From Bacteroidaceae bacterium (GTDB taxonomy: Bacteria > Bacteroidota > Bacteroidia > Bacteroidales > Bacteroidaceae), in NCBI GenBank assembly GCA_900772575.1, contig CAAHEN010000248.1, positions 1 through 64,000 of the forward strand: DNA of 64,000 nucleotides, written 5' to 3'. Below the pieces are notes generated by a model that ran no database searches, was not told where the DNA came from, and saw only the letters and a program-made list of their open reading frames with translations. A program made the translations under genes and the position numbers. Positions 7,451-16,387 of this stretch are shown one piece after another (positions within the stretch are counted from its first letter, which is position 1; each line of letters opens with the position of its first letter).

Positions 7451-10400
7451 ATGCCCGTCCCTGCCACTGACATATTTACAGACCTGCGCACACTGCTCAA
7501 GACGAGCGGTACACCAACCGCACGCTATAGCCAACTATATGCCATACTCAGCCGCCTATGCTCAGCCTATGCCGAAACACTCAACACGGATTTCTCCGGC
7601 TTGTTCTCACGACTATATGCCATCTGCCAAGCAACTGGTATCGACCATCACACCATAGATGCAGTCAGGCGCCGCGCCCGTCTGTTCATGAATGAGCAGA
7701 CCGACTCCCCCTTTGAGCAGGCATGCTTCGACGCTGACACAAGGACAGTGGCCACCTTTGCCTCCAGACTGTGGAACACAGATCTGCCTGATGATCTCCA
7801 AGACCCGCACAGGCGCCGCATTGCCACGAAAGGCACCACAAAGCGGAGTGGGCACGTGGCAAAAGTACGCGCCATCGTCACGGCAGTTGACCGACAGGGC
7901 ACTACCGTGGCCTTCACGACGGGAAGCCGCGAGCTGACCGCCACCTGCCCACACCTCCAACGAACCATTAATGTTCTGGAGCCAGGCATGCCGGTCAACC
8001 TCATCGATGTGAGAGACACCAAACCCCAAGAGACACAAGTCGGCATGATCATCATTGACCCTGACTACCTGATAGACGTCAGCGCACTCACAGCGGCATT
8101 CAAGCCCTATGGCGCACAAGCCGCCAACTATCTGCTAGACCTACTCACACCGCGGCAAAACACGCCGGCTATCATGTTGGGAAATGCGGCCAATGACTTT
8201 ATGGACGAGCTTGTCAACAATCCAGCACCGGCAGACTCCCCTGTAACACGCGCCGAACTTTACGGGAAGGCACTTCGCAAACACTTCTACAATCACCTCC
8301 TGACATATGCCTGTCTTGAAGAACCTTTGGGGCCGGACTATTTCGAGGCTCTCCGTACCACTTTCGACCACATAGCCGATGCTGTAACCGGGCAATTCGG
8401 TACGGCCGAGGTCGGGCTTCCACTCGACAGTGTACTACTGGAACCGGCCTTCATCTGCGAGACCTTGGGGCTACGCGGCCGTTTCGACGTCATGGCTGTT
8501 GACCATCACTCGCTCGTAGAGCTCAAGAGCGGGAAAGCCGAGGAATTTGGCGGCCAAGTCAGGCCACGCCATCCCCATGTGTTGCAGATGTCACTCTACA
8601 AGGAAATGCTGCACTACAACTTCGGCCTGCCACGAGACACCATCAAGTCATTCCTTTTCTATAGCCGCTACCCAGCTTTCTACCATGAGCGCAGCAGTGC
8701 GGACGCTGTCAACGAAGCGCTAGAGCTCCGCAACGAAATAGTGGCCATGGAGCAGGCGTTGCGACATGGAGCCTGTTCTTCCATTCTGGCCCGTCTCGAG
8801 CCCGATCAGCTCAACCGGAAAGGGACAAGAGGACGCTTCTGGCAGAACTACCTTCGATCATCAATCGAAAGGGTCTCACAGCCCCTTGAGGCAGCATCAC
8901 CCCTTGAAAAAAAATACCTCTACCATTTCCTCACCTTTATAGAAAGAGAAAAATATCTGGGCAAGACGTCAGACAACCGCCCAGACTCTAACCGAGGCCT
9001 TGCCTCCGCGTGGACAACAGACCTGAAAACCAAGCAGGCAGCTGGCGACATACTCATCAATCTACAGATAACCAGTGCCTCGGGAGAGGGCGGCATCGAT
9101 TGCCTGACATTTGCCCTGCCCGACTATGGTCCCGATTTCATCCCCAACTTCAATCAAGGCGAAATGGTACAGCTCTACGAACGCCGAGACGAACGGGACA
9201 ACGTGACGACACGGCAGCTAGTACGAGGCTATATCGAATCGCTAACCAGTGAGTGTCTCCAGCTGCGCCTCAACTATAAGCAACGCAATGTCCGCCTGTT
9301 TCCAGCCGAAACGCGCTACGCCATCGAGCACGACGGTTCTGACGCCCCCGCCACAACAGCCGTTCGCGGCTTGTTCAGCCTGTTGACTGCCACTCCACGA
9401 CGCCGCGCCCTACTGCTGGGGCAGCGGTTGCCTGAAGTAGGCCAACCGCTGCCGCTGCTTGGCAACTATCCCGCAGCGACGGCGGCCATTGTCAGTGCGG
9501 CAAGCCGTGCCCAAGACTATTTCCTACTCATAGGGCCACCGGGTACCGGCAAGACAAGTGTTGCCCTCAAAGCCATGGTTCAGGAGTTCCTATTGCGCCA
9601 AGAATCTCACACAGACGGCGCAGGCCTGCTCCTCATGGCGTACACCAATCGTGCAGTCGATGAAATCTGCGGTATGCTCGAAACCATTCCAGCTCCCTAC
9701 GTGCGCCTAGGCAACAAACAGGTATGCCACAAGGATTTCCGTCCACGCCTCATCGGCGAACTGTTGAAGGATTGCCATAACCGGCGTGAAGTGCGCGAAG
9801 CCATGGCCACCCTCCCCATTGTCGTCGGCACGGTTTCCACACTCGCCTCCCACACCGAGATCTTCAGGCTACGTCCTTTTGAGGCCATCATCGACGAGGC
9901 CTCTCAAGTGCTGGAGCCGCAAATTCTTGGTCTACTGTGCGGAAAGACAGATGATGGACACAGCGCCATACGCCGGTTTGTCATGATTGGCGACCACAAA
10001 CAGCTGCCTGCCGTGGTGCTGCTCCCCGACAGTCAGACCCGCGTCACAGACAAGGACTTACGCGAGATTGGCTTGACAGACCTACGCAACTCCCTCTTCC
10101 AACGCCTGCACCAGCTGCTTGAGACAAAAAATTGCACGACTTGCATGGCCCTGCTCGATCGGCAAGGACGTATGCACGAAGACATCTGCCAGTTTGTCAA
10201 CTCCGAATTTTACGACCAGCGCCTACAGGCCGTCCCCCTGCCCCATCAGACAAGCCCTCTCAATCTACGGCACACCACGACATCTCTTGAACAGTTCATC
10301 GCCACAACACGCATGGGGTTCATAGACATTCGCCCTAACACGTTACCTTCAAACAACAAAGCCAACACCGACGAAGCCAACTGTGTGGCCCGTCTCATCG

Positions 10401-10795
10401 CTGAAATCAACACTCTCTATGCCCGCAACCACCGCCAGCTGGATATGGACAGGCAGATTGGCGTCATCGTTCCATTCCGCAATCAGATAGGCAGAGTGCG
10501 CCAAGCTCTGCGCGAACTGGACATTGACGGCACACGGCTGACCGTCGATACCGTCGAGTGCTACCAAGGCAGCCAACGCGACATCATCATCTTCTCGACA
10601 ACCATCAGCCAGCCTTACCAGCTCGACATCCTCTCTAACGAGCAGCAAGTCGGCAACACCACAGTAGATCGCAAACTCAATGTCGCGCTTACCAGAGCCC
10701 GGCTACAATTTTTCATGATAGGCAATGGTGCCATACTCAAGCAACGGACCATCTACGCGCGCCTCATCTCCAATTGCAAGATTTACAACTGCTAA
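7451..10795 (+). CDS. Dna2-like protein: PD-(D/E)XK nuclease fused to superfamily 1 helicase
   Basis: 1114 aa. The N-terminal half contains a RecB/Cas4-type nuclease core: GLRGRFDVM followed by LVELKSGKAEE (~residue 355) and a downstream HVLQMSLYKEML helix (Q-x3-Y). The C-terminal ~430 aa are an SF1B Upf1/Dna2-type helicase: Walker A GPPGTGKTS (~695), TNRAVDEIC (Ia), IIDEASQ (Walker B, ~812), GDHKQLPA (III, ~846), DTVECYQGSQRDI (V) and NVALTRAR (VI). This matches the Dna2 layout and suggests end processing of DNA in repair or replication. I do not see a clear four-cysteine Fe-S set around the nuclease. It lies 13 nt after the MltF-like gene and is probably transcribed with it. Confidence 0.85.
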   Translation: MPVPATDIFTDLRTLLKTSGTPTARYSQLYAILSRLCSAYAETLNTDFSGLFSRLYAICQATGIDHHTIDAVRRRARLFMNEQTDSPFEQACFDADTRTVATFASRLWNTDLPDDLQDPHRRRIATKGTTKRSGHVAKVRAIVTAVDRQGTTVAFTTGSRELTATCPHLQRTINVLEPGMPVNLIDVRDTKPQETQVGMIIIDPDYLIDVSALTAAFKPYGAQAANYLLDLLTPRQNTPAIMLGNAANDFMDELVNNPAPADSPVTRAELYGKALRKHFYNHLLTYACLEEPLGPDYFEALRTTFDHIADAVTGQFGTAEVGLPLDSVLLEPAFICETLGLRGRFDVMAVDHHSLVELKSGKAEEFGGQVRPRHPHVLQMSLYKEMLHYNFGLPRDTIKSFLFYSRYPAFYHERSSADAVNEALELRNEIVAMEQALRHGACSSILARLEPDQLNRKGTRGRFWQNYLRSSIERVSQPLEAASPLEKKYLYHFLTFIEREKYLGKTSDNRPDSNRGLASAWTTDLKTKQAAGDILINLQITSASGEGGIDCLTFALPDYGPDFIPNFNQGEMVQLYERRDERDNVTTRQLVRGYIESLTSECLQLRLNYKQRNVRLFPAETRYAIEHDGSDAPATTAVRGLFSLLTATPRRRALLLGQRLPEVGQPLPLLGNYPAATAAIVSAASRAQDYFLLIGPPGTGKTSVALKAMVQEFLLRQESHTDGAGLLLMAYTNRAVDEICGMLETIPAPYVRLGNKQVCHKDFRPRLIGELLKDCHNRREVREAMATLPIVVGTVSTLASHTEIFRLRPFEAIIDEASQVLEPQILGLLCGKTDDGHSAIRRFVMIGDHKQLPAVVLLPDSQTRVTDKDLREIGLTDLRNSLFQRLHQLLETKNCTTCMALLDRQGRMHEDICQFVNSEFYDQRLQAVPLPHQTSPLNLRHTTTSLEQFIATTRMGFIDIRPNTLPSNNKANTDEANCVARLIAEINTLYARNHRQLDMDRQIGVIVPFRNQIGRVRQALRELDIDGTRLTVDTVECYQGSQRDIIIFSTTISQPYQLDILSNEQQVGNTTVDRKLNVALTRARLQFFMIGNGAILKQRTIYARLISNCKIYNC

Positions 10796-10850
10796 GCGTT
10801 TTCACTTGAAAAAAATCATCCAAAACCTTTGCCATTTCACACCATTGATG

Positions 10851-10858
10851 TAACTTTG
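10851..10858 (+). promoter_or_regulatory. -7 promoter box for tRNA-Lys
   Basis: TAACTTTG fits TAnnTTTG exactly and lies 23 nt before the tRNA-Lys 5' end. Confidence 0.65.
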
Positions 10859-10881
10859 CACTCGCAAAACGAGCTAAGCCT

Positions 10882-10954
10882 GCACTCTTAGCTCAGTTGG
10901 TAGAGCAACTGACTCTTAATCAGTGGGTCCAGGGTTCGAACCCCTGAGAGTGTA
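10882..10954 (+). tRNA. tRNA-Lys (anticodon CTT)
   Basis: Acceptor GCACTCT (10882-10888) pairs with AGAGTGT (10947-10953), with a G-T closing pair. The D-arm is GCTCAGTTGGTAGAGC; the anticodon arm is ACTGA-CTCTTAA-TCAGT with anticodon CTT; the T-arm is CAGGG-TTCGAAC-CCCTG; the discriminator is A. CCA is not encoded. It reads AAG codons. Confidence 0.95.
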
Positions 10955-10961
10955 CAAATTG

Positions 10962-10998
10962 CAAGGAGCATATCTCTCATGATATAGCTCCTTGTTTT
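10962..10998 (+). terminator. Rho-independent terminator after tRNA-Lys
   Basis: CAAGGAGC (10962-10969) pairs with GCTCCTTG (10987-10994). The stem continues inward as ATAT/ATAT past a bulged A, and TTTT follows at 10995-10998. Confidence 0.75.
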
Positions 10999-11047
10999 CG
11001 TTATGCGGATATCAAGGCATCAGCAATCCAACAAGATTCGGACTCTT

Positions 11048-11076
11048 CCGTTCACCCGCAGAATGCGGGCGAACGG
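11048..11076. repeat. Strong intergenic hairpin, function unknown
   Basis: CCGTTC-A-CCCGCA (11048-11060), loop GAA, TGCGGG-C-GAACGG (11064-11076): 12 base pairs around one A/C mismatch. No T-run follows on the plus strand, and TTAAATGCGTTAAAT comes next. It lies in the otherwise empty stretch between tRNA-Lys and the clostripain gene (10955-11293), which also holds the tRNA terminator and a promoter. Confidence 0.5.
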
Positions 11077-11266
11077 TTAAATGCGTTAAATCTAAAAAAA
11101 CGGAATCGCCAGAGGAGGTTCCAAGACCAAATGCCTTTTTCGCCGGTCTATGTCCATATCATTCAGATACATATAAATCAAGACTAAGGCTGTGACATGG
11201 AAGCCAGAAGCCAGTATGAACCTTGGGCACTGAAAACGGGCTGTTCTGTATCTCGCCGCATTGTCT

Positions 11267-11274
11267 TATTTTTG
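11267..11274 (+). promoter_or_regulatory. -7 promoter box for clostripain-family gene
   Basis: TATTTTTG matches TAnnTTTG. It is 19 nt ahead of the ATG at 11294, which supports that start over the in-frame TTG at 11261 that lies upstream of the predicted transcription start. Confidence 0.55.
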
Positions 11275-11293
11275 CAGGCAAATCAAAGCTTAC

Positions 11294-12625
11294 ATGCATC
11301 ATGCCTCCTGCGGGCCTATCGGCCTCACATCCTCTTCATTCCGGCCTCGTTGCTGGTTCTTCCTGCTCATCGCGCTACTCGCAACGCTGAACTGCGCCTG
11401 CAACGGTGATGACGATGGACTGACCATCCCCCCCATCACTCCAACCGACACCGCCAATCGCACAGTCCTCATATACATGGCGGCGCAAAATTCGCTTGGG
11501 AGCGGTGGCTGGCAGCAGAAAGACTCTGTCGAAATCATGCTTGGCCGCCAGTTTGTCGCCTCAACAAACCGCCTTCTCGTCTTTATAGACGATGCCAAAG
11601 CACCACGCCTCTATCGCGTCATCAAGGAATGGCCCCAACCAGTGCTCGTCAGATCATGGGACACTGACGTCAACTCCACTTCACCTGAAGTGCTGTCCGA
11701 CGTACTGAGGTGGACGCGTACCAATTTTCCGGCACGCGAGTACGGCCTTGTCATGTGGTCACATGCCGACGGCTGGATTCCGGCGACAGACAAGGACTAC
11801 ACGTCAAACACCCGGCGTCGTGGCATTCAACCATATTCGTTCGGCATCGATGACGGCAGCCGGATGGGCACCGATACTGGCACACAGATGGACGTAGATG
11901 ATATGGCCGCTGCCATCACGGCGGCACAAGTGCACTTGCGCTTCCTGTTTTTCGATGCCTGCCTGATGCAGAATATCGAAGTGGCCTATGCCCTCAAAGA
12001 TGTCACAGACTACCTGATAGCGTCGCCCATATCCACTCCTGCGGCTGGTTCGAACTATACGCACCAGCTAAGAGATGCCTTTTTCGATACAGATCCCACC
12101 AATATCGTAACAACCTATTACGCTGACGTCACCGACAAGACGCAGCAAAGCAGCTATGCCGACTATGGCATAGTTGTCTCTGCCATACGTACTGACCGCC
12201 TTGACGCACTGGCCGAAGCCTTCAGTGAAGCCCTGCCCATATCGGCATTGGCTGGCCGCACCTCACCGAACATGGACGGCGTACTCAACTACCAAGCCTA
12301 CTCATGGAACTATTTCTACCGCCCGCACAACTACGACGCAGCCGAGGCCGTCAGACGCCTATTCCCCGAAAACGCACAACCGCGATTGCTACAGGCCATC
12401 AACGATGCCGTTGTCCGCAAGGCAGCGACGACCGAGTTCTGGATAGGCCCGGGTTATTCCTCTTATAAGACCGTACCGACAGACAGCTACTGCGGTGTAT
12501 CCATGTTCGTACCGCAGACTGCCTATACCCTCAATGCTGGCGCATGTCCCCATGGAGACCATAACGCCAACTTCACTGCGACGCGTTGGTACGCCGCCGC
12601 CGGCTGGGCACAGACCGGCTGGTGA
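11294..12625 (+). CDS. Clostripain-family (C11) cysteine peptidase, probable surface lipoprotein
   Basis: 443 aa. The N-terminus is a long signal sequence (WFFLLIALLATLN) ending at Cys36, followed by NGDDDG; acidic residues right after the lipidated cysteine resemble the Bacteroidetes surface-lipoprotein export signal. Peptidase signatures are VLIYMAAQNSL (~58-68), MWSHADGW with the catalytic His157, and FFDACLMQ with the nucleophile Cys223. Relatives cleave after Arg/Lys and are self-activated by internal cleavage. An Arg triplet at ~174-176 sits between His and Cys in the region where family members are processed. About 340 aa of C11 core is present, so the protein looks complete. It has its own promoter and no same-strand partner; a minus-strand gene follows. 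Confidence 0.88.
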   Translation: MHHASCGPIGLTSSSFRPRCWFFLLIALLATLNCACNGDDDGLTIPPITPTDTANRTVLIYMAAQNSLGSGGWQQKDSVEIMLGRQFVASTNRLLVFIDDAKAPRLYRVIKEWPQPVLVRSWDTDVNSTSPEVLSDVLRWTRTNFPAREYGLVMWSHADGWIPATDKDYTSNTRRRGIQPYSFGIDDGSRMGTDTGTQMDVDDMAAAITAAQVHLRFLFFDACLMQNIEVAYALKDVTDYLIASPISTPAAGSNYTHQLRDAFFDTDPTNIVTTYYADVTDKTQQSSYADYGIVVSAIRTDRLDALAEAFSEALPISALAGRTSPNMDGVLNYQAYSWNYFYRPHNYDAAEAVRRLFPENAQPRLLQAINDAVVRKAATTEFWIGPGYSSYKTVPTDSYCGVSMFVPQTAYTLNAGACPHGDHNANFTATRWYAAAGWAQTGW

Positions 12626-12672
12626 GCGGGATACACTTTTTGGGGTACTGACCTAATCCCCCTTTCCCGTTG

Positions 12673-13749
12673 TCAGCCCAAAGCGGCGACTGCGTACTTG
12701 GTGAGGAAATACCCACCGACCACGAGCCACACATAGAGCAATGCAGCCAGGAGAAAAGGCTTCGCACCGGCTTTCCTGAATTTGTCGATACTGGTGTCTG
12801 TGCCTAGGGCGGTCATGGCCATGGTCAGCATAAAGGTGTCAATGTATTCGATAGCACCGTTGAGAGGAATGTCCCTTACAGTCGACGCCCCACAGGCATG
12901 CTGCAACAGGGAGTTCAGGCATATAATCCCGATGAAGCCGAATGCGAACCATGGCACAGTCACCTTGCTCCTCTCGCACTGACCTCCAGGCACGATCGTC
13001 CTTCTACCCGCCAAAACAATCCCCATCACCACCAGCACCGGCGCAAGCAGCATTACCCTTATCATCTTTGTAATCGTAGCCGTTCCGGCAATCCCCAGAC
13101 TGTCCGTCGGATCCATGGCGTTACCAGCTCCAGCTACATGGGCAACCTCGTGAAGCGTGCCGCCGGTATATATGGCTACAGCCGTATCGTCTAGTCCTGA
13201 CAGCAACCCCGCTCTATACATGATGGGGTAAAGAAACATGGACAGAGTGCCAAAAATGACTACCGTTGAAACGGCAATGGCTGTTTTATGATTTTCACAC
13301 TTCACCACAGGCTCGGCACCAAGGACAGCGGCTGCTCCACATATAGCACTGCCCGTTGAAGTCATGAGAGCGGTATCAGCATCCATTTTCAACAGGCGTC
13401 CGAACCAGACACCAAGCAGCAGAGTCCCAACAACAACCGCCAGGTCAACCACCACCGCCGGTACCCCCACAGCCATCACTTGTGTCAGCGTCAGCCTGAA
13501 GCCGTAGAGCACAATACCGGCCCGCAGAACCTGCTTGGTGCAGAATTTGATGCCAGGAATCCAAGTCTCCGGCAACTTGTTACGAAGGCTGTTGGCATAC
13601 AGCATACCCAGTATGATGCCAATGATAAGCGGACTGAGCGAAAGATGCTTCATCACTGGCAGTTCCGCAAGATAGAATGCCGCAAATGAAAACAGCGTGA
13701 TGAGCAATACCCCGTGCAGGGTATTGGCTCTGTTTCCTTTTCCAAACAT
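12673..13749 (-). CDS. YeiH-family putative sulfate exporter (membrane protein)
   Basis: 358 aa with about ten hydrophobic segments. It matches the UPF0324/YeiH family: LSPLIIGIILGMLYAN, FCTKQVLRAGIVLYGFRLT, STGSAICGAAAVLGAEP, the TGGTLHEVAHVAGAG motif and a C-terminal SIDKFRKAGAKPFLLAALLYVWL. YeiH proteins are inner-membrane transporters proposed to export sulfate or related anions, but the substrate is not firmly established. In proteobacteria a LysR regulator is often adjacent; none is here. It is transcribed alone from the promoter at 13774-13781. Confidence 0.88.
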   Translation of the reverse strand: MFGKGNRANTLHGVLLITLFSFAAFYLAELPVMKHLSLSPLIIGIILGMLYANSLRNKLPETWIPGIKFCTKQVLRAGIVLYGFRLTLTQVMAVGVPAVVVDLAVVVGTLLLGVWFGRLLKMDADTALMTSTGSAICGAAAVLGAEPVVKCENHKTAIAVSTVVIFGTLSMFLYPIMYRAGLLSGLDDTAVAIYTGGTLHEVAHVAGAGNAMDPTDSLGIAGTATITKMIRVMLLAPVLVVMGIVLAGRRTIVPGGQCERSKVTVPWFAFGFIGIICLNSLLQHACGASTVRDIPLNGAIEYIDTFMLTMAMTALGTDTSIDKFRKAGAKPFLLAALLYVWLVVGGYFLTKYAVAALG

Positions 13750-13773
13750 AGACTCTATATTTTAATTTCGCCG

Positions 13774-13781
13774 CAAAGGTA
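13774..13781 (-). promoter_or_regulatory. -7 promoter box for yeiH-like gene
   Basis: Minus-strand TACCTTTG fits TAnnTTTG and lies 24 nt upstream of the ATG at 13749. A matching -33 box is not obvious. Confidence 0.5.
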
Positions 13782-14007
13782 CTCAATTTACCGTATTTAT
13801 CCCACCATTCATCATGGAGATCGCACAATATGACACAGTTCAGCGAATCTTGTCAGTAGTTCGGCGTAGCCAAAGAAATCTGCATAGGTCAGATGGGCAA
13901 AGTGCCAATTGTGCTTTTAGTATACGGTTTTACAGCGATATCCTGCATTATTATTCAATGAAGCGCATTCAAACCGACAGAAAACAAAGCTTTTCTCTGT
14001 CAATGTG

Positions 14008-14038
14008 TTTGACATCTCACGAAATAACCGTATATTTG
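14008..14038 (+). promoter_or_regulatory. Promoter of the acn-icd-gltA cluster
   Basis: TTTG (14008-14011), 19-nt spacer, TATATTTG (14031-14038). This is a textbook Bacteroidetes promoter, with a leader of about 80 nt to the ATG at 14122. Confidence 0.7.
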
Positions 14039-14121
14039 CAGGAGATTTGCTGTGTATAATTTTAATTTGATTCGATTTTGGAAGATTATCCTCCATCTTC
14101 AATAAAAATACCTTGCTGCAC

Positions 14122-16371
14122 ATGACATACGACAAGAACATGCTTTACCGCTTCTATGCCAACTATGCTGACCGTGTGGGCGCCATAAGGAGCACCTTGG
14201 GCCGACCGCTGACCTACGCCGAGAAAGTGCTTTATGCACATTTATGCAAGTCCGGCCAGAACGTCAAGTTCTTCCGCGGGAAGGATTATGCCAATTTCAG
14301 GCCGGATCGTGTAGCAATGCAAGATGCCACAGCCCAGATGGCACTGCTACAGTTCATGAATGCCGGACGACAGGCCACAGCCGTTCCAGCTACCGTGCAT
14401 TGCGACCACCTGATATGCGCAGCCAGCGGTGCTGACGAAGACCTCGCCACGGCGCGAAGCAGCAATGCCGAAGTCTATGATTTTCTCCGATCTGCGGCTT
14501 CACGCTATGGCATAGGATACTGGGGGCCAGGGGCAGGCATCATTCATCAAGTGGTGCTTGAGAACTATGCTTTTCCCGGTGGCATGATGATTGGTACAGA
14601 TTCCCATACGCCCAATGCCGGCGGCATGGGAATGATCGCCATTGGCGTCGGCGGGGCCGATGCGGCCGACGTCATGGCGGGTCTAGAGTGGGAATTGAAA
14701 GTGCCGCGGCTTATCGGCGTCAGACTGGTCGGAAAGCTTTCCGGCTGGGCATCAGCAAAAGACGTCATTCTGGAACTGGCTGGACGACTGACGGTCAAAG
14801 GCGGCACTAATGCGATCATTGAATACTTCGGGCCGGGGGTGGCGACGTTGCCCTGTACAGGCCGGGCCACCATCTGCAATATGGGAGCAGAGGTTGGGGC
14901 AACCACATCGATTTTCCCCTATGATGACAATGCACGCCGCTATCTTGTGGCAACAGGACGCACCGACGTCGCAGAGATGGCGGACAGCTGCCACAAGGAA
15001 CTTGTCGCTGATGAGGCTGTCACAGCATGCCCGGAAAACTACTTTGACGAGCTCATAGACATAGATCTGTCCTCACTGACACCGCGCTTGAACGGCCCAT
15101 TCACGCCTGACGCCTGTAGCCCCGTAGCCGACATGCCGCAGCGAGTGGCCGAACAAGGTTTTCCGGACAAGGTGGAGGTTGTCCTGATCGGTTCGTGCAC
15201 CAATTCTTCCTACCAAGATCTCTCACGGGCAGCTTCAGTGCTCCGTCTGGGACTCGATGCTGGCTTGGCTGTCAAGACACAGCTCATCATCAATCCTGGC
15301 TCAGAGCTCATCAGTGCCACGGCAGAGCGTGACAGCTTGCTCGACACATTCCGCCGTGCTGGAGCCGTCATTATGGCCAATGCCTGTGGCCCCTGCATCG
15401 GACAGTGGCGACGTGTCACCGACGACCCGCTACGCCGCAACAGCATTGTCACCACCTTCAACCGCAACTTTGCCAAGCGAGCCGATGGCAACCCGAACAC
15501 CTATGCCTTCATCGCCTCGCCTGAAGTCGCTGTCGGCTATGCATTCACAGGATGTTTGAGTGAGCATCCCTCATTTTCGGCCGCTTATACCATGCTGCGT
15601 CCGGATGCCTGTCCAGACTTGCCAGCACAAGGATTTGCCACGCCCACAGACAATGGCTACCGGGCCCCTTCTGCCGATGCAGCCGAACCGGTCATCAGGC
15701 CGGACAGTGAGCGTTTGCAGCGTCTGGCACCTTTCGCACCGTGGAATGGCCGTGACATGAATGGTCTGCGCCTGCTCATCAAGGCCAAAGGCAAGTGCAC
15801 GACAGACCATATCTCGATGGCAGGACCGTGGCTGAAGTACCGTGGGCATCTTGAGAACATCTCACGCAACCTATTGATGGGGGCAATCAACGCTTTCAAC
15901 GGGCAGTCCAATGCTGTCTGCAATCCTTTGACGGGCAACACAGAAGCCGTTTCTGCCGTAGCCGCTGCGCTCAAGTCCAATGGTCTGGGCAGTGTCGTCG
16001 TAGCCGAAGACAACTATGGCGAAGGATCAAGCCGTGAACATGCAGCCATGGAACCCCGCTATCTGGGAGTGCGTGTGGTGCTGGTGAAAAGTTTTGCCCG
16101 CATTCATGAAACGAATTTGAAAAAGCAGGGAATCCTCGCCTTGACGTTTGTACACCCTGAAGATTACGACCAGATCCGTGATGGCGACAGCTTCAATGTG
16201 GCTTGTGCGGACATCGCTCCTGGCAGCATCATCGGCATAACAATCTGTCATGAGGACGGTAGTGAGGGCCACATTGAAGCCCATCATACATACAATGCGC
16301 AGCAAATAGAATGGTTACGTGCTGGTTCGGCCCTGAATGCCCTGGCCCGTCAGCACTATAAAAACAATTGA
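14122..16371 (+). CDS. acnA: Aconitate hydratase, mitochondrial-like type
   Basis: 749 aa, the size of Bacteroides and mitochondrial aconitases and shorter than the ~890-aa bacterial AcnA/AcnB. It interconverts citrate and isocitrate using a [4Fe-4S] cluster. Cluster ligands are visible in [12 protein letters not shown] and [11 protein letters not shown]. Substrate-site motifs are [21 protein letters not shown] (in two blocks, ~155-175) and the swivel domain's [13 protein letters not shown] (~630-642). The ATG at 14122 is preferred to a TTG three codons earlier. It heads acn-icd-gltA; in Bacteroides fragilis the same three genes are known to be co-transcribed and supply 2-oxoglutarate. The next gene starts 16 nt downstream. 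Confidence 0.95.
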   Translation: MTYDKNMLYRFYANYADRVGAIRSTLGRPLTYAEKVLYAHLCKSGQNVKFFRGKDYANFRPDRVAMQDATAQMALLQFMNAGRQATAVPATVHCDHLICAASGADEDLATARSSNAEVYDFLRSAASRYGIGYWGPGAGIIHQVVLENYAFPGGMMIGTDSHTPNAGGMGMIAIGVGGADAADVMAGLEWELKVPRLIGVRLVGKLSGWASAKDVILELAGRLTVKGGTNAIIEYFGPGVATLPCTGRATICNMGAEVGATTSIFPYDDNARRYLVATGRTDVAEMADSCHKELVADEAVTACPENYFDELIDIDLSSLTPRLNGPFTPDACSPVADMPQRVAEQGFPDKVEVVLIGSCTNSSYQDLSRAASVLRLGLDAGLAVKTQLIINPGSELISATAERDSLLDTFRRAGAVIMANACGPCIGQWRRVTDDPLRRNSIVTTFNRNFAKRADGNPNTYAFIASPEVAVGYAFTGCLSEHPSFSAAYTMLRPDACPDLPAQGFATPTDNGYRAPSADAAEPVIRPDSERLQRLAPFAPWNGRDMNGLRLLIKAKGKCTTDHISMAGPWLKYRGHLENISRNLLMGAINAFNGQSNAVCNPLTGNTEAVSAVAAALKSNGLGSVVVAEDNYGEGSSREHAAMEPRYLGVRVVLVKSFARIHETNLKKQGILALTFVHPEDYDQIRDGDSFNVACADIAPGSIIGITICHEDGSEGHIEAHHTYNAQQIEWLRAGSALNALARQHYKNN

Positions 16372-16387
16372 TATACCCCTCACGATT

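Larger units (their letters stand above)
13750..14121. other. Divergent intergenic region between yeiH-like and aconitase genes
   Basis: 372 bp holding the minus promoter (13774-13781) and the acn promoter (14008-14038). The ~220 bp between them is AT-richer than the flanks and contains no recognisable gene or repeat; it is long enough for regulator sites for either gene. Confidence 0.5.

Noticed and set aside
13814..14059. An 81-codon plus-strand frame upstream of aconitase
   Set aside because: It spans the acn promoter and ends after it; the composition is intergenic.
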